Source: Verrucomicrobiota bacterium (GTDB lineage Bacteria; Verrucomicrobiota; Verrucomicrobiia; Opitutales; Opitutaceae). Taken from it: DNA of 64,000 nt. The stretch covers positions 62,001-126,000 of the forward strand of contig JAEYUW010000002.1 in the NCBI GenBank assembly GCA_023432225.1, written 5' to 3'. The translations under genes were made by a program, and so were the position numbers. This document shows positions 26,080 to 34,943 of the stretch, in pieces. The notes beneath the pieces were generated by a model that saw only the letters and a program-made list of their open reading frames with translations, was not told the DNA's origin and ran no database searches. Each line of letters opens with the position of its first letter. Positions within the stretch are counted from its first letter, which is position 1.

Positions 26080-26289
26080 TGCACGATCTACCGCAGCGAC
26101 AAGGCGGCCGGTTCGTGCGTCAAACGCCGCCGCACTTTCTCGAAAATGCGCCAATGATCTCGTGCGTTTTTCACACCGCCCGTGGGATAAATTCCGGAGC
26201 GCGGGGCTTTACTCGTGTGGTATTGCGTATCTAATCGCGACAGCAACAAACCGCCGCCGGGGCCACGGTCGGCAAACCACGAAGTTCTT

Positions 26290-27558
26290 ATGAGCCCCTC
26301 CTCGGATTCCTCGTATTCGCCGGGCGATTCTCTCCGTCCTCAGCCTGTTCCGGCGTCCTCACCGGTTGTTTATCGCCTGGTCCGCGCCGTGCAGGAGTTA
26401 TCGCTGGCGCGCTCGGCGGAGACGGTGCGCGACATCGTGCGTCATGCGGCGCGCGAACTGACCGGAGCCGACGGCGCCACCTTCGTGCTGCGCGACGCGG
26501 ATCAATGCCATTACGTCGACGAGGACGCGATCGCTCCGTTGTGGAAAGGTCAGCGGTTCCCCCTGGAAGCCTGCGTGAGCGGCTGGGCGATGCGGCATGG
26601 CGAGTCGGTTGTCATCGAGGACGTTTTCGCCGACCCACGCGTGCCGGTCGATGCCTACCGCCGCACGTTCGTGAAGAGCCTCGTGATGGTGCCGATCCGC
26701 ATGCCCGATCCCATCGGCGCCATCGGCAACTATTGGTCGCATCAGCATCGTGCGTCGGCCGAGGAGGTCCAGATGTTGCAGGCCCTGGCGAACACGACCG
26801 CGGTCGCCTTGGAAAACGTCCGCGTCTACCGCGAGCTCGAACAGCGCGTGCAGGAAAGGACGATGCGCCTCGAGCACGCCAACGAGGAGCTGCAATCCTT
26901 CGCCGCCTCGGTCTCGCACGATCTCCGGGCTCCGCTCGCCGTCATCAGCGGCTACGCGGACCTATTGAAGCTCACCAGCTCTGATGCGCTGGACGAGAAG
27001 GCGAAGGGGATGCTCCAGCAAATCCCGCGGCAGGTGGCACGCATGTCCGCGCTGATCGACGACCTGCTGCGTCTCGCCCGCATTCGCGAAGCCGAGCTGA
27101 AGATCGGTCCGGTCGATCTGGCCGCGCTCGCACGGGACATCGGACGCGAATTGCGGGCGCACGAGCCGGCTCGCGTCGTGGAGCTCACCGTGCCCGCGAC
27201 GGCAATGGTGTCCGGCGACGAACCGTTGCTGCGCATTGCCCTGGAAAATCTCCTGAGCAACGCCTGGAAATACACGCATCGCACGGGCGCGGCCCAGATC
27301 GAGTTCGGCGAGCGAGTGCAGGAGGACGGAACCCGCGTGTTCTTCGTCCGCGACAACGGTGCGGGCTTCGACATGGCCCAAGCGGCGCAACTCTTCACCC
27401 CGTTTCGCCGGTTTCACGCTTCCGCCGACTATCCCGGCACCGGCGTCGGCCTGACGATTGTCGCCCGCGTGATCGAGAAACACGGCGGCCGCATCTGGGC
27501 CGACGCGGCGCCGGACGCCGGGGCGACGTTTTTCTTCACGCTCGGCACACCGACCTGA
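26290..27558 (+). CDS. GAF-domain sensor histidine kinase
   Basis: 422 residues, no transmembrane segment. GAF domain about 38-178, linker coiled coil about 178-202, HisKA dimerisation domain with phospho-acceptor His210 in SVSHDLRAPL, and a HATPase_c domain with the N box ENLLSNAWKYTH, DNGAGFDMAQ and GTGVGLTIV. A soluble kinase that would sense a small ligand or redox signal through GAF and phosphorylate a response regulator; none is encoded nearby, so it is an orphan. The GAF part resembles those of phytochrome-like kinases but lacks an obvious chromophore Cys context. ATG at 26290 chosen over the upstream frame, which has no domain content. Confidence 0.85.
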   Translation: MSPSSDSSYSPGDSLRPQPVPASSPVVYRLVRAVQELSLARSAETVRDIVRHAARELTGADGATFVLRDADQCHYVDEDAIAPLWKGQRFPLEACVSGWAMRHGESVVIEDVFADPRVPVDAYRRTFVKSLVMVPIRMPDPIGAIGNYWSHQHRASAEEVQMLQALANTTAVALENVRVYRELEQRVQERTMRLEHANEELQSFAASVSHDLRAPLAVISGYADLLKLTSSDALDEKAKGMLQQIPRQVARMSALIDDLLRLARIREAELKIGPVDLAALARDIGRELRAHEPARVVELTVPATAMVSGDEPLLRIALENLLSNAWKYTHRTGAAQIEFGERVQEDGTRVFFVRDNGAGFDMAQAAQLFTPFRRFHASADYPGTGVGLTIVARVIEKHGGRIWADAAPDAGATFFFTLGTPT

Positions 27559-27620
27559 CGGCGCCCGCGACGGGCCGCCCGGCGCGGTGCACACACTTCG
27601 CGCTTACCAAAGGCGCGCCG

Positions 27621-28904
27621 ATGCGGTTGGCTCACGCGCGTATGCTGTGCCTCCAACCCTCTCGCTGGTTCGCGGTGATGGCCGCGACGCTCGTCCTCTT
27701 TACTGCGGTGCTCCGCGCCGCCGATCCCGCCGCACTCGGCTTCGATCCGCAACGCCTGCAGCGCCTCGACGCGATGATCCAGCGTGAGATCGATGCCGGC
27801 AAACTTGCCGGCGCCGTCGCCATCGTGAAGCGCGACGGCCAGGACGCTGTGCTCAAAGCCTACGGCCAGCTCGACATCGAGAACCGCATCCCGATGCGCA
27901 CCGACGCGATCTTCCGCATCGCGTCGATGAGCAAGGCGGTCACGACCGTCGCCGCGCTCATGCTCTACGAGGAGGGCCACTTCCTCCTCAGCGATCCGAT
28001 CAGCAAATGGATTCCCGAGTTCTCGCGCTCCGTCGTCGCCGTGCCGCCGCCGGCCGGTTCGCCGGGCGACGTCAAATACGTCACCGTGCCCGCCAAGCGC
28101 GGCATCACGATCCACGACCTCATGACGCACACCGCCGGCCTGACCTACGGCGACTTTCTCGCGAAGGAGGACTACCAAAAAGCCAAAGCCTACGGCTGGT
28201 ATCTCCTCGATCACGACGAGACGATCGGCGACTTCGTGAAGCGCCTCGCCAAGCTCCCGCTCGCCACGCAGCCCGGCGAGGGCTTCGACTACGGCTACGG
28301 CACCGACGTCCTCGGCTACCTCGTCGAAGTCATCTCCGGCCAGCCGCTCGATAAATTCGTCGAGGAGCGCATCTGCCGCCCGCTCGGCATGAAGGACACG
28401 GGCTTCTATTTGCCGAAAGAAAAAGCGGACCGCCTCGCCGTCGTCTACGGCATCGAGAAAGGCCAGCTCGTGCGCAAGGAGGACTCCACGCGCACCGACT
28501 TTATCGACGGCCCCCGCAAGCTCTTCTCCGGTGGCGCTGGGCTCGTCTCGACCGCGAGCGACTACGGTCGCTTTCTGCAGATGCTGCTCAACGGCGGCGA
28601 AATCGACGGCGTGCGCCTGCTCAGCCCGCGCACAGTGGCGCTGATGCACATCAACCACACGCGCGATCTGTTCAAATGGAACACACGCGCCTTCGGCCTC
28701 GGCTTTTGGGTGAACGAAGATCCCGGCCTCCTCGGCGAGAACATCGGCCAAGGTGCCTACGGCTGGGGCAGCGCGTATTATCCGGAATACGCCGTCGATC
28801 CGAAGGAGCGGCTTGTGATGCTCCTGATGATGCAGCTGCGTCCCACCGACGGCGGAAACCTGAACCACCGCTACAAGCCGGTGATCTACCAAGCGCTGAA
28901 GTGA
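27621..28904 (+). CDS. Secreted serine hydrolase, class C beta-lactamase family
   Basis: 427 residues with a signal sequence (MAATLVLFTAVLRAADP; the ATG at 27621 gives a rather long n-region, Met8 or Met20 are alternatives). Beta-lactamase-type fold: SxxK motif is Ser102-Met-Ser-Lys105, the second motif region reads FDYGYGTDVLGYLVE (Tyr of the YxN-equivalent), followed by FSGGAGLVSTASDYGRFLQML and a C-terminal GLGFWV block. Members include esterases, D-amino-acid peptidases and EstB-type lipases; substrate cannot be predicted. Its last 17 codons have a decayed twin at 31386-31450, so the gene was once duplicated. Confidence 0.85.
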   Translation: MRLAHARMLCLQPSRWFAVMAATLVLFTAVLRAADPAALGFDPQRLQRLDAMIQREIDAGKLAGAVAIVKRDGQDAVLKAYGQLDIENRIPMRTDAIFRIASMSKAVTTVAALMLYEEGHFLLSDPISKWIPEFSRSVVAVPPPAGSPGDVKYVTVPAKRGITIHDLMTHTAGLTYGDFLAKEDYQKAKAYGWYLLDHDETIGDFVKRLAKLPLATQPGEGFDYGYGTDVLGYLVEVISGQPLDKFVEERICRPLGMKDTGFYLPKEKADRLAVVYGIEKGQLVRKEDSTRTDFIDGPRKLFSGGAGLVSTASDYGRFLQMLLNGGEIDGVRLLSPRTVALMHINHTRDLFKWNTRAFGLGFWVNEDPGLLGENIGQGAYGWGSAYYPEYAVDPKERLVMLLMMQLRPTDGGNLNHRYKPVIYQALK

Positions 28905-29300
28905 GGAACACAGGTAAGGGCGCTTGAGGAGAGCCGGCGCCTCGCCTCGGGGTGCCGGCTGATCGAATTCCGCCACACGGATAGGGGCCGTTGTCCCAAC
29001 GGTCCTCGGCATTCCCCGTCACACCGCGCGCCGAGGAGCGGCGGCTGCCTTGCGATCGTGCGCACGCTGTTTCGCCGCGCGCCTTGCGCCGTCCACTCGA
29101 TTGCGAACCGGCGCGCCACACTTATTCCGTTCGCCCCAGTCGGCTGATTAGCGCGCCCTCGCGTCTTCATTACCGTGGCTTTATCCCGCGTCGACGGCTC
29201 AAGCGGGGACTCTTCCGTGCCGTTTGCGATTATGCCGCAGTGTGGCTTCACGCCGCGTTTGCGGCTTGCCGATGCGGCGCCCTCCGGTGCCGCCACAAGG
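28905..29300. other. Intergenic region before the PEP-CTERM gene
   Basis: Holds two short palindromic elements in 28932-29006 and then about 290 bases with no recognisable gene. One frame stays open upstream of the PEP-CTERM start (to 29175) but encodes no signal peptide or conserved sequence. Confidence 0.5.
28932..29006. repeat. Two degenerate extragenic palindromes
   Basis: AGCCGGC...TGCCGGCT around 28932-28960 and GGGCCGTTGTCCCAACGGTC at 28985-29004, the latter similar to GGGCCGTTGTCCTCAATGGC at 40923-40942. Confidence 0.6.
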
Positions 29301-31367
29301 ATGCTACGTTTCGCAAAACGATTTCACCGCACAATCTCCACCGCCCTGCGCCACACGGGCTGGGCTGGCTTGGCTTTTCTGGCCACAGCCCACGCGCCGG
29401 CGCAGACCGTCTTCCAATGGACCAGCGGCGGGCGCGCGGATACGCGTTGGTCGACGGCTGCGAATTGGACCAATAACGCCGGAGCCGTGGGCGCGCCGCC
29501 GGCGAATGGCACCGGAAGCGTCACGCTTTCTTCCACCGCCACCCACACTGATCCCGATCTCGACGTGAACGCGTCGATCAGCCGCCTCACTTTCGGCAGC
29601 GGAAAGGTCTTTTCCGTTTCGAGCAGCAGCGGCCAAACGCTCACGATCGGCTCCGGCGGCATCCAGCAAAACAACAGCTCGGGTGCGACCATCTCCGCCG
29701 CCCTCCAACTTGGCGCCGCGCAAACCTGGGCCAACACCGGCGGGCCCTTCGTTGTCTCCGGTGCCGTGAGCACCGGCTACAACGCCCTCACGATTGCCGG
29801 CGACGGCGCGACCACGATCAGCGGCGTGATTTCGGGTGGGTCCGCGGGAAACAACCTTACCAAGTCCGACAACGGGACATTGACCTTGTCGGGCGCGAAC
29901 TCTTTCGCGCACGCCCTGCGCCTCGATCAGGGCACCGTAATCCTCAGCCACTCCCGCGCGTTGGGCGAACTCACGTGGGGCAACACCATCGCTGCCGCCG
30001 GCACGCTGCGTTTGCAGAACAACATCACGGTTACCGAAGGCTCCTTCGCGTTGGCCGGCACGATCGCCAACAATGCCGGCGCCAACACGCTCGCTGCCCA
30101 AGTAAACATCAGCGGCAACGCCACGCTCGCGAGCTCCGCGGGCACGCTGACCGTCACCGGCGCGGTCGATACCGGTAGCGGGGCCCTCACGGTGAACGGC
30201 GCGGGTGCCGTGGTCCTCGGCTCCGTGTGGGGCGATGGCTCGGTCACGGTGACCGGCTCCGGCAGCCGCACCTTCAACGGCCCGTATTCCTCCGCCGGCT
30301 CGCTCACGGTGTCGGGTTCCGGACCCACGAATTTTTCCTCCAGCACCGCTGCGGGCGGGGCCCTGGTCATCAACGGCACGGGCAGCACCCAATTCGCGAG
30401 CGACGTTTCCGTCGGATCAGCGTCCATCGGCGGCACCGGCAACACGACGATTGCCGGCGCACTGAACAGCACCGGCGCCGTGAGTTTCTCGAACACCAAC
30501 GCGCAAGCCACGGTCTCGATCGGCGGCAACGTCAATGCGGCCGATACCTCCGTCACGGTCGGCGGCGCCTCCACCGTGAATCTCGGCGGCGCGCAGCTCA
30601 ATGCGTCCTCCGTGACCGTCAACGGCAGCGGCACCTTCACCGCCGCGGGTTCCATCAACGTGGCGGCCGGGAGTCTCACGTTCAGCGGATCCGGCGCCTC
30701 CACGGTGAACGGCGCCCAGATCAACGCCGGGTCGCTGCTCGTTGCCGGCGCAGGAACGCAGACGCTCAACTCCGTCCTCAACGTCGGCAGCGTCCAACTC
30801 TCCGGCACCGGATCGACCACGTTGGGCGGCTCCGGCAACAACGCCATCGACAGCCTCACCCTGAACTCCGGCACGCTCAACCTCGCGAAGTCGAGCGGAG
30901 CCGCGTTGAACGGCGACGCGACCCTCAACGGCGGAACGGTCAATTTTCTCCACGACAACCAGACGAGCGTCTGGACCGATCTCACTCTCGGCAGCGCCCG
31001 GCTCAATCTCGGCAACACCACGCAGTCGCTCGCCTCGCTCTCACTCACCGGCAATTCGATCATCGATTTCGGCGCCGGCTCGTCCTCGCTCTACCTGGAC
31101 TACCTCGATCTCTCCGCAACTGCCTACCTGACTCTGCTGAACTGGTCCGAAGACGATGTGTTCGTCGTCCGCAACGCTCCGCAGACCGTGGATCTCAGTC
31201 ACGTCGTTTACGCGAATGGAGCCACGGCGGTGTGGACGCCCTACGACTTGCGCGTGCGCCCCGGTTCACCGGTGCCCGAGCCGGCCGTCTATGGCGCCGC
31301 GCTGCTCCTCGTGGCCGTCGGCGGCGTGCTGGTGCAGCGCCGCCGCACTCACCCCCGCCGCTCCTGA
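29301..31367 (+). CDS. PEP-CTERM protein with autotransporter-like beta-strand repeats
   Basis: 688 residues. Export signal (GWAGLAFLATAHAPAQ, about 21-36). The first part has the WTSGGRADTRWSTAANWTNN block and TLTLSGANSFAHALRLDQGT, both typical of autotransporter-associated beta-strand repeat proteins; from about 290 to 560 follow degenerate repeats of about 20-25 residues rich in Gly, Ser, Thr, Asn and Val (SLTVSGSGPTNFSS, ALVINGTGSTQFAS and similar), predicting a beta-solenoid. The end is a PEP-CTERM sorting tag: VPEPAVYGA, a hydrophobic helix, then RRR. Such proteins are processed by an exosortase and sent to the surface or matrix. No barrel is present, so it is not a classical autotransporter. 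No exosortase is in the window. Confidence 0.8.
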   Translation: MLRFAKRFHRTISTALRHTGWAGLAFLATAHAPAQTVFQWTSGGRADTRWSTAANWTNNAGAVGAPPANGTGSVTLSSTATHTDPDLDVNASISRLTFGSGKVFSVSSSSGQTLTIGSGGIQQNNSSGATISAALQLGAAQTWANTGGPFVVSGAVSTGYNALTIAGDGATTISGVISGGSAGNNLTKSDNGTLTLSGANSFAHALRLDQGTVILSHSRALGELTWGNTIAAAGTLRLQNNITVTEGSFALAGTIANNAGANTLAAQVNISGNATLASSAGTLTVTGAVDTGSGALTVNGAGAVVLGSVWGDGSVTVTGSGSRTFNGPYSSAGSLTVSGSGPTNFSSSTAAGGALVINGTGSTQFASDVSVGSASIGGTGNTTIAGALNSTGAVSFSNTNAQATVSIGGNVNAADTSVTVGGASTVNLGGAQLNASSVTVNGSGTFTAAGSINVAAGSLTFSGSGASTVNGAQINAGSLLVAGAGTQTLNSVLNVGSVQLSGTGSTTLGGSGNNAIDSLTLNSGTLNLAKSSGAALNGDATLNGGTVNFLHDNQTSVWTDLTLGSARLNLGNTTQSLASLSLTGNSIIDFGAGSSSLYLDYLDLSATAYLTLLNWSEDDVFVVRNAPQTVDLSHVVYANGATAVWTPYDLRVRPGSPVPEPAVYGAALLLVAVGGVLVQRRRTHPRRS

Positions 31368-31385
31368 ATCACGGGTTTTGAGGGG

Positions 31386-31450
31386 ATGCTCCTGCCGGCG
31401 GGAAAATCAATCACCGCTACAAGCCGGTGACCTATCAGGCGCTGAAATGA
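31386..31450 (+). pseudogene. Decayed 3' end of a second serine hydrolase gene
   Basis: ATGCTCCTG followed, after an internal deletion of about 20 bases, by codons for GGKINHRYKPVTYQALK and a TGA stop. This matches GGNLNHRYKPVIYQALK-stop at the end of the serine hydrolase gene (28904) in 13-14 of 17 residues and most third positions. It lies 18 bases after the PEP-CTERM stop. A tandem paralogue therefore once stood here and was replaced, apart from its tail, by the PEP-CTERM gene. Confidence 0.75.
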
Positions 31451-31452
31451 AA

Positions 31453-31509
31453 GTAGCGCCGGCTTCCAGCCGGCATCGAACGCCGCAGCAGGCGAGACGC
31501 CTGCGCTAC
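31453..31509. repeat. GTAG...CTAC palindromic element
   Basis: GTAGCGCCGGCTTCCAGCCG at the left and a right part (31488-31509) that is an exact 22-base reverse complement of 50412-50433, the element found inside the acyl-CoA synthetase gene. Confidence 0.82.
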
Positions 31510-31522
31510 GCTGAACTCGCCT

Positions 31523-33712
31523 CTACCGTCCGCGCTCCGACGCCGTCTTCCGCCATGCGTCGACTTGCAGGCCGATTTTTTCCACCGGGATCGGCTCGAA
31601 TCCGAGCTTCGTCAGCGCCGTCGCATCGCGCGGTGCGAATTTCAGCGTCGCAGGATCGAAAGTGCCGGGCGCCGCTGCCGTCAGCTGGTTGCCGGCGAAT
31701 TCGCGCTTTGTCTCGTCTTCATCGCGGCGCCAGGTGCGGTAGCCCTGCGCGCCGTCGATGTTGAGGTAATACGGGTCCCAGAAATCCTCCTTCACTGCGC
31801 GCCGGCGCACGAACGCCTCATCCGCGATCCAGTTGTCGCGTAGCGTGGTGACGCCGTGGAAGTCGAACGCCCAGTAGTCGTAGACGTCCATCCAGCGTCC
31901 GCCCCACGAGAGATTCGCGCGGAGCACATTGCCCTTCGGCACCGCCGGCTGATCGCCGAGCAGCGTGACGAGCTTCGGATAACGCGTGGAGTAGGGCGGC
32001 TGGTCGCCGCCGATCTCGCGGAAGCGATCGAATAGCCACGGATACTCGCCGTTGAAGTAGTTGCTGGCCCACCCGAGCCCACGGGCGTCCAGATGCACCG
32101 CCGGCTCGCACTCGATGAACAGGTTGTTCGTGACCGCGTTGTCGCGTCCGCCGCCGACCTGCACGCCGCGGCCCGCCCGATAGAAAATATTTCCGTGGAC
32201 CGTGAACCCGCTCGAGAAGTCGTCGAGATACACCGCGGTCACGCCGTGCAGCCCGGGGCCCTTGAGGTCGTGCCAGTAGTTGTAGCGGATGACGTTGCCG
32301 CGCCACGTGTAGTCGCGGCCGGTGTGGATGCCGCCGGCGTCGCCGGTCTCGAGGCACACGCGGTGAACCTCGTTGAACTCGAGCACGTGGTCGTTGCCGC
32401 GGAGATAAAACGCTTCGAACGGCAGGTCGTGCACGAGATTGTGCGCCACGCGGTGCCCGACGCCGTCGATCATCACGCCGTATTGGCCCGTGCGCAGCCA
32501 CTGGCTCGCGTGGTGGATGTGGTTGTTGAGCACGCGATGGCCTGACGGCGTCAGCGTCCGCCGATCGCCGCCCACGACGCGCACGGCGCCGTTCGCGAGT
32601 TCGTGGAAATCGCAACTCTGCACCGTGTGCACGCGTCCGCCATCGATCGTTACGGCTTCGCCGCCGAGATTGCGCAACGTCAGCCCGGCGAGCGTGCAGC
32701 CTTCGCCGCCGCTCACGAGCACGCCCGTGCCGCGGCTCGCTTCGAGCGTGAAGCCGGCAAACACGACGTGATTCGCGCCGTCGAGATGCACGAGCGGCGT
32801 CTCGAGCACCGACACCACCAGGTCGCCGTCGCGTGGCTCCTCCGGGGGCAGGAAGACGATGCGACCCCGCGCGCGATCGAGCACCCACTCGCCGGGCGCG
32901 TCGAGCTCCTCGACCACGTTCAGAAAACGGTAGCGCTGGTTCTTCGTGTAACCGTAATGGTGGTGCGGCTCGGCGAACGTGATCTCGCGCTTCGTTGGGT
33001 CGATCGACGCGATGCGCTGAAACGCATCGCTCCAGTCCCACGTCCAGTAACCGTGCGCATAGATCTCGTTGTCCGCCGACCAATGCGCCGGGCGATCGCC
33101 GGCGTAGGTGATGCGGCCGTAGTGACGCCCCGCCGGCACACCATCGAAACGCTTTTCGCGGGCGAGCCCTTCATTGAAGCGTTTCGCGCCGGTCTGCGGC
33201 ACGTCGGCCACGAGCAGCCAGCCCTCATTCGGAAACGCGGCGAGCGGCTGACGCCGGCCGCGGAAGAAAAGTTCCAGCCCCGGATTCCCGCGTTGCGCGA
33301 TCGCGCCGAAATCCGTGATGCCCTGCGCGCGCAGATCGATCACGCGCACACGCGAGCGCACGTCCGCCGGCAAGCGCGCGAGCAGCGCGGTGTCCGTCAA
33401 CGGCGTCGCGGTCACGGTGCGTCCGCCGGAGAGGATTGCGCCGGGCTGCGCCTCCCACCGCACGGGCATGGTAGCCGTGCCGGAATCCGCGGCGCCGAGC
33501 GTGAGCGTTCGCGTGAGAGCGTAGCGTCCGGGTGCGACGCGCACGATTGCACCCTCGGGCAATTCCTGCGCGGTTCGCGCCGCGCGCACGGCGTCGCGCG
33601 CGGCCTCCAGCTTGGCGAGCGAGCGCCCGGGCCCGACTTCGAAGACACGCGGCTCCGCCGCGGCCGACATTGTGATTGCGAGGCAACTCCACCACACGAA
33701 CAGCGAACGCAT
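31523..33712 (-). CDS. Secreted right-handed parallel beta-helix protein
   Basis: 729 residues, signal peptide about 1-19 (SLFVWWSCLAITMSAAAEP). Middle (about 340-560) is a series of beta-helix rungs with repeated N-x-I/F-x-x-x-G/A elements (VLNNHIHHASQWL, VAHNLVHDLPF, VLEFNEVHRVC, VIRYNYWHDLK, VHGNIFYRAG, VTNNLFIEC). N-terminal VFEVGPGRSLAKLEAARDAVR and VRVAPGRYALTRTLTL are typical of periplasmic/secreted beta-helix proteins of Planctomycetota and Verrucomicrobiota, some of which are polysaccharide lyases or glycoside hydrolases. No catalytic motif is certain, so substrate is unknown; sulfated or uronic polysaccharides are plausible. It runs opposite to the PEP-CTERM gene. Confidence 0.78.
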   Translation of the reverse strand: MRSLFVWWSCLAITMSAAAEPRVFEVGPGRSLAKLEAARDAVRAARTAQELPEGAIVRVAPGRYALTRTLTLGAADSGTATMPVRWEAQPGAILSGGRTVTATPLTDTALLARLPADVRSRVRVIDLRAQGITDFGAIAQRGNPGLELFFRGRRQPLAAFPNEGWLLVADVPQTGAKRFNEGLAREKRFDGVPAGRHYGRITYAGDRPAHWSADNEIYAHGYWTWDWSDAFQRIASIDPTKREITFAEPHHHYGYTKNQRYRFLNVVEELDAPGEWVLDRARGRIVFLPPEEPRDGDLVVSVLETPLVHLDGANHVVFAGFTLEASRGTGVLVSGGEGCTLAGLTLRNLGGEAVTIDGGRVHTVQSCDFHELANGAVRVVGGDRRTLTPSGHRVLNNHIHHASQWLRTGQYGVMIDGVGHRVAHNLVHDLPFEAFYLRGNDHVLEFNEVHRVCLETGDAGGIHTGRDYTWRGNVIRYNYWHDLKGPGLHGVTAVYLDDFSSGFTVHGNIFYRAGRGVQVGGGRDNAVTNNLFIECEPAVHLDARGLGWASNYFNGEYPWLFDRFREIGGDQPPYSTRYPKLVTLLGDQPAVPKGNVLRANLSWGGRWMDVYDYWAFDFHGVTTLRDNWIADEAFVRRRAVKEDFWDPYYLNIDGAQGYRTWRRDEDETKREFAGNQLTAAAPGTFDPATLKFAPRDATALTKLGFEPIPVEKIGLQVDAWRKTASERGR

Positions 33713-33799
33713 GCGACGATTTCCCGCGCGTCGCCGCGTGGCTGCAAGCGGAGACCAACTGAAATTTCATCGATGACACGCGGCGTGGCCACGCCAAGA

Positions 33800-33915
33800 A
33801 GAGACTCGGAGTTCAGACACCGAGGACCGATCCGAGAACACGGAGTAATACCATTCGGAGGGAATGTCTGCTCCCGTCTCTGTGTCCTCCGTGCTCCTCC
33901 GGTTTGCCTCTGTGA
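33800..33915. repeat. Iterated cacggag/tctgtg phrases
   Basis: Right part reads CTCTGTGTCCTCCGTGCTCC and CCTCTGTGACTC; left part carries GAACACGGAGTAAT. Same phrase family at 35136-35162, 36018-36045, 37170-37205, 37390-37420 and 49032-49138. Confidence 0.65.
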
Positions 33916-33934
33916 CTCGATCGAATGCCTTGCC

Positions 33935-34594
33935 CTACGGCGCGTCCTCGGACTCTTCGCGCGGCGTCAGCATCTCGAACGTCACCCACCTCCGAAAATC
34001 TTCCGGCGTGATCCCGGCGCGTGTGGCTTCCTGCTCCAGCTCGCGCACCGTTTCGGGATCGTCGCTCGGAAAGAAATGCGCCGTGTTCCGGCGCATCACC
34101 AGCTCGCTGCCGAAAAGCTTCTCGCGGCCGATCGACGCCTCCGCGCGACGGTAATCGATTTCATACGTGGCGAAATGCGACGCCGGCGGCACGCCACTTC
34201 CGCGCAGGTGCGCGACCACGGCGTCGAGGCCGGCTGCCTCGCTCGCGCTCAACGGCCGCACCGTGAGCACGCGCGCCATCTTCCACGCGTGGTCCGTTTC
34301 CGACCACACCACGGCGGACACGATGACCTTCGTCTCGGCGCCATCGCGGCGGAAACGCAGTTCGATGGGCTCGCGTCGATAACGCGTGGCGACCACGACG
34401 ATTTCTTCGTCGGCTTCGAGGTGAGTGAAGGACAGGCGCTCCGCGGGCAGCGCTGCGATCACCTTCTCGCGTGGCGGCAGACTGCTTTCGAAAAAAGCGA
34501 TCCACACCATCCACAACACTCCGGCGATGCCGATCACCGCGGACACCGCGCGTGAGCGGCGGGAGAGACGGCGGGAGCGGGTGAGGCGAAACAT
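33935..34594 (-). CDS. Hypothetical membrane-anchored protein
   Basis: 219 residues, family not recognised. The N-terminus is Arg-rich (FRLTRSRRLSRRSRA) followed by one hydrophobic segment (AVSAVIGIAGVLWMVWIAFF, about 18-37), suggesting a single-pass inner-membrane anchor with the remainder in the periplasm. The soluble part has LSFTHLEADEEIVVVATRYR and AWKMARVLTVRPLSASEAAGLDAVVAHLRG; it ends Glu/Pro-rich. I chose the ATG at 34594 over a TTG at 34603 because the latter falls in an iterated repeat. Codon use is like its neighbours, so it is probably a real gene. Confidence 0.6.
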   Translation of the reverse strand: MFRLTRSRRLSRRSRAVSAVIGIAGVLWMVWIAFFESSLPPREKVIAALPAERLSFTHLEADEEIVVVATRYRREPIELRFRRDGAETKVIVSAVVWSETDHAWKMARVLTVRPLSASEAAGLDAVVAHLRGSGVPPASHFATYEIDYRRAEASIGREKLFGSELVMRRNTAHFFPSDDPETVRELEQEATRAGITPEDFRRWVTFEMLTPREESEDAP

Positions 34595-34596
34595 GG

Positions 34597-34630
34597 GTAG
34601 CAATCAGCGTTCAGCGATCAGCCTTCAGCG
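34597..34630. repeat. Iterated atcagcgttcagc phrases, copy 1
   Basis: GCAATCAGCGTTCAGCGATC AGCCTTCAGCG: variants of the unit (G/A)TCAGC(G/T)TTCAGC directly upstream of the hypothetical membrane protein's start. A second copy is at 55145-55184. Confidence 0.7.
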
Positions 34631-34647
34631 CAAGGCAGGTTGTTGTG

Positions 34648-34725
34648 GTAGGTGCGCTTGTCCCGAAGCGCCCTTGAGATGGCAGTCCGCACGCGAACAA
34701 GGGACGGTGGAGCAGCGCGCCCTAC
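34648..34725. repeat. GTAGG palindromic element abutting the VF530 gene
   Basis: GTAGGTGCGCTTGTCCCGAA to CGCGCCCTAC. Its right end (CCTAC) provides the TAG stop codon of the VF530 gene at 34722-34724. Confidence 0.7.
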
Positions 34726-34943
34726 CGCGTCTTCCACGCGACGTAGATCTCTTCGACCTTCGCGCGGGCCCACGGCGTTTTGCGGAGGAACGTGAGGCTC
34801 GACTTGATGCTCGGGTCGAAGAGGAAACACCGCACCGGCACGCGCCGCCCCAACTCCGCCCAACCAAACTCGGCGACGAGCTCCGTCAGCAATTTCTCGA
34901 GCGTGACGCCGTGCAGCGGGTCGTTGGATTTGAATTCGGCCAT
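34722..34943 (-). CDS. VF530 family DNA-binding protein (DUF2132)
   Basis: 73 residues, full match to the VF530/DUF2132 family: NDPLHGVTLEKLLTELVAEF, GWAELGRRVPVRCF and DPSIKSSLTFLRKTPWARAK(VEEIY). The Vibrio fischeri prototype is a small helical protein reported to bind DNA; physiological role is unknown. Very well conserved for its size. The stop codon is contributed by the flanking palindromic element, and the C-terminal residues WKTR may be partly repeat-derived. Confidence 0.88.
   Translation of the reverse strand: MAEFKSNDPLHGVTLEKLLTELVAEFGWAELGRRVPVRCFLFDPSIKSSLTFLRKTPWARAKVEEIYVAWKTR

Larger units (their letters stand above)
25915..26289. other. Intergenic region after the alginate locus
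   Basis: Contains copy 2 of the GTAGCGGAA-type element (25926-25987) and a strong terminator (26050-26079). From 26080 to 26289 it should hold the histidine kinase promoter; no clear box was identified. Confidence 0.6.

Noticed and set aside
29301..31367. Classical autotransporter adhesin
   Set aside because: No C-terminal beta-barrel; the end is a PEP-CTERM tag with an Arg cluster.
31523..33712. PL6 alginate lyase for the beta-helix protein
   Set aside because: Beta-helix fold alone is not diagnostic; I could not find the PL6 Lys/Arg catalytic context, and it lies outside the alginate locus on the other strand.
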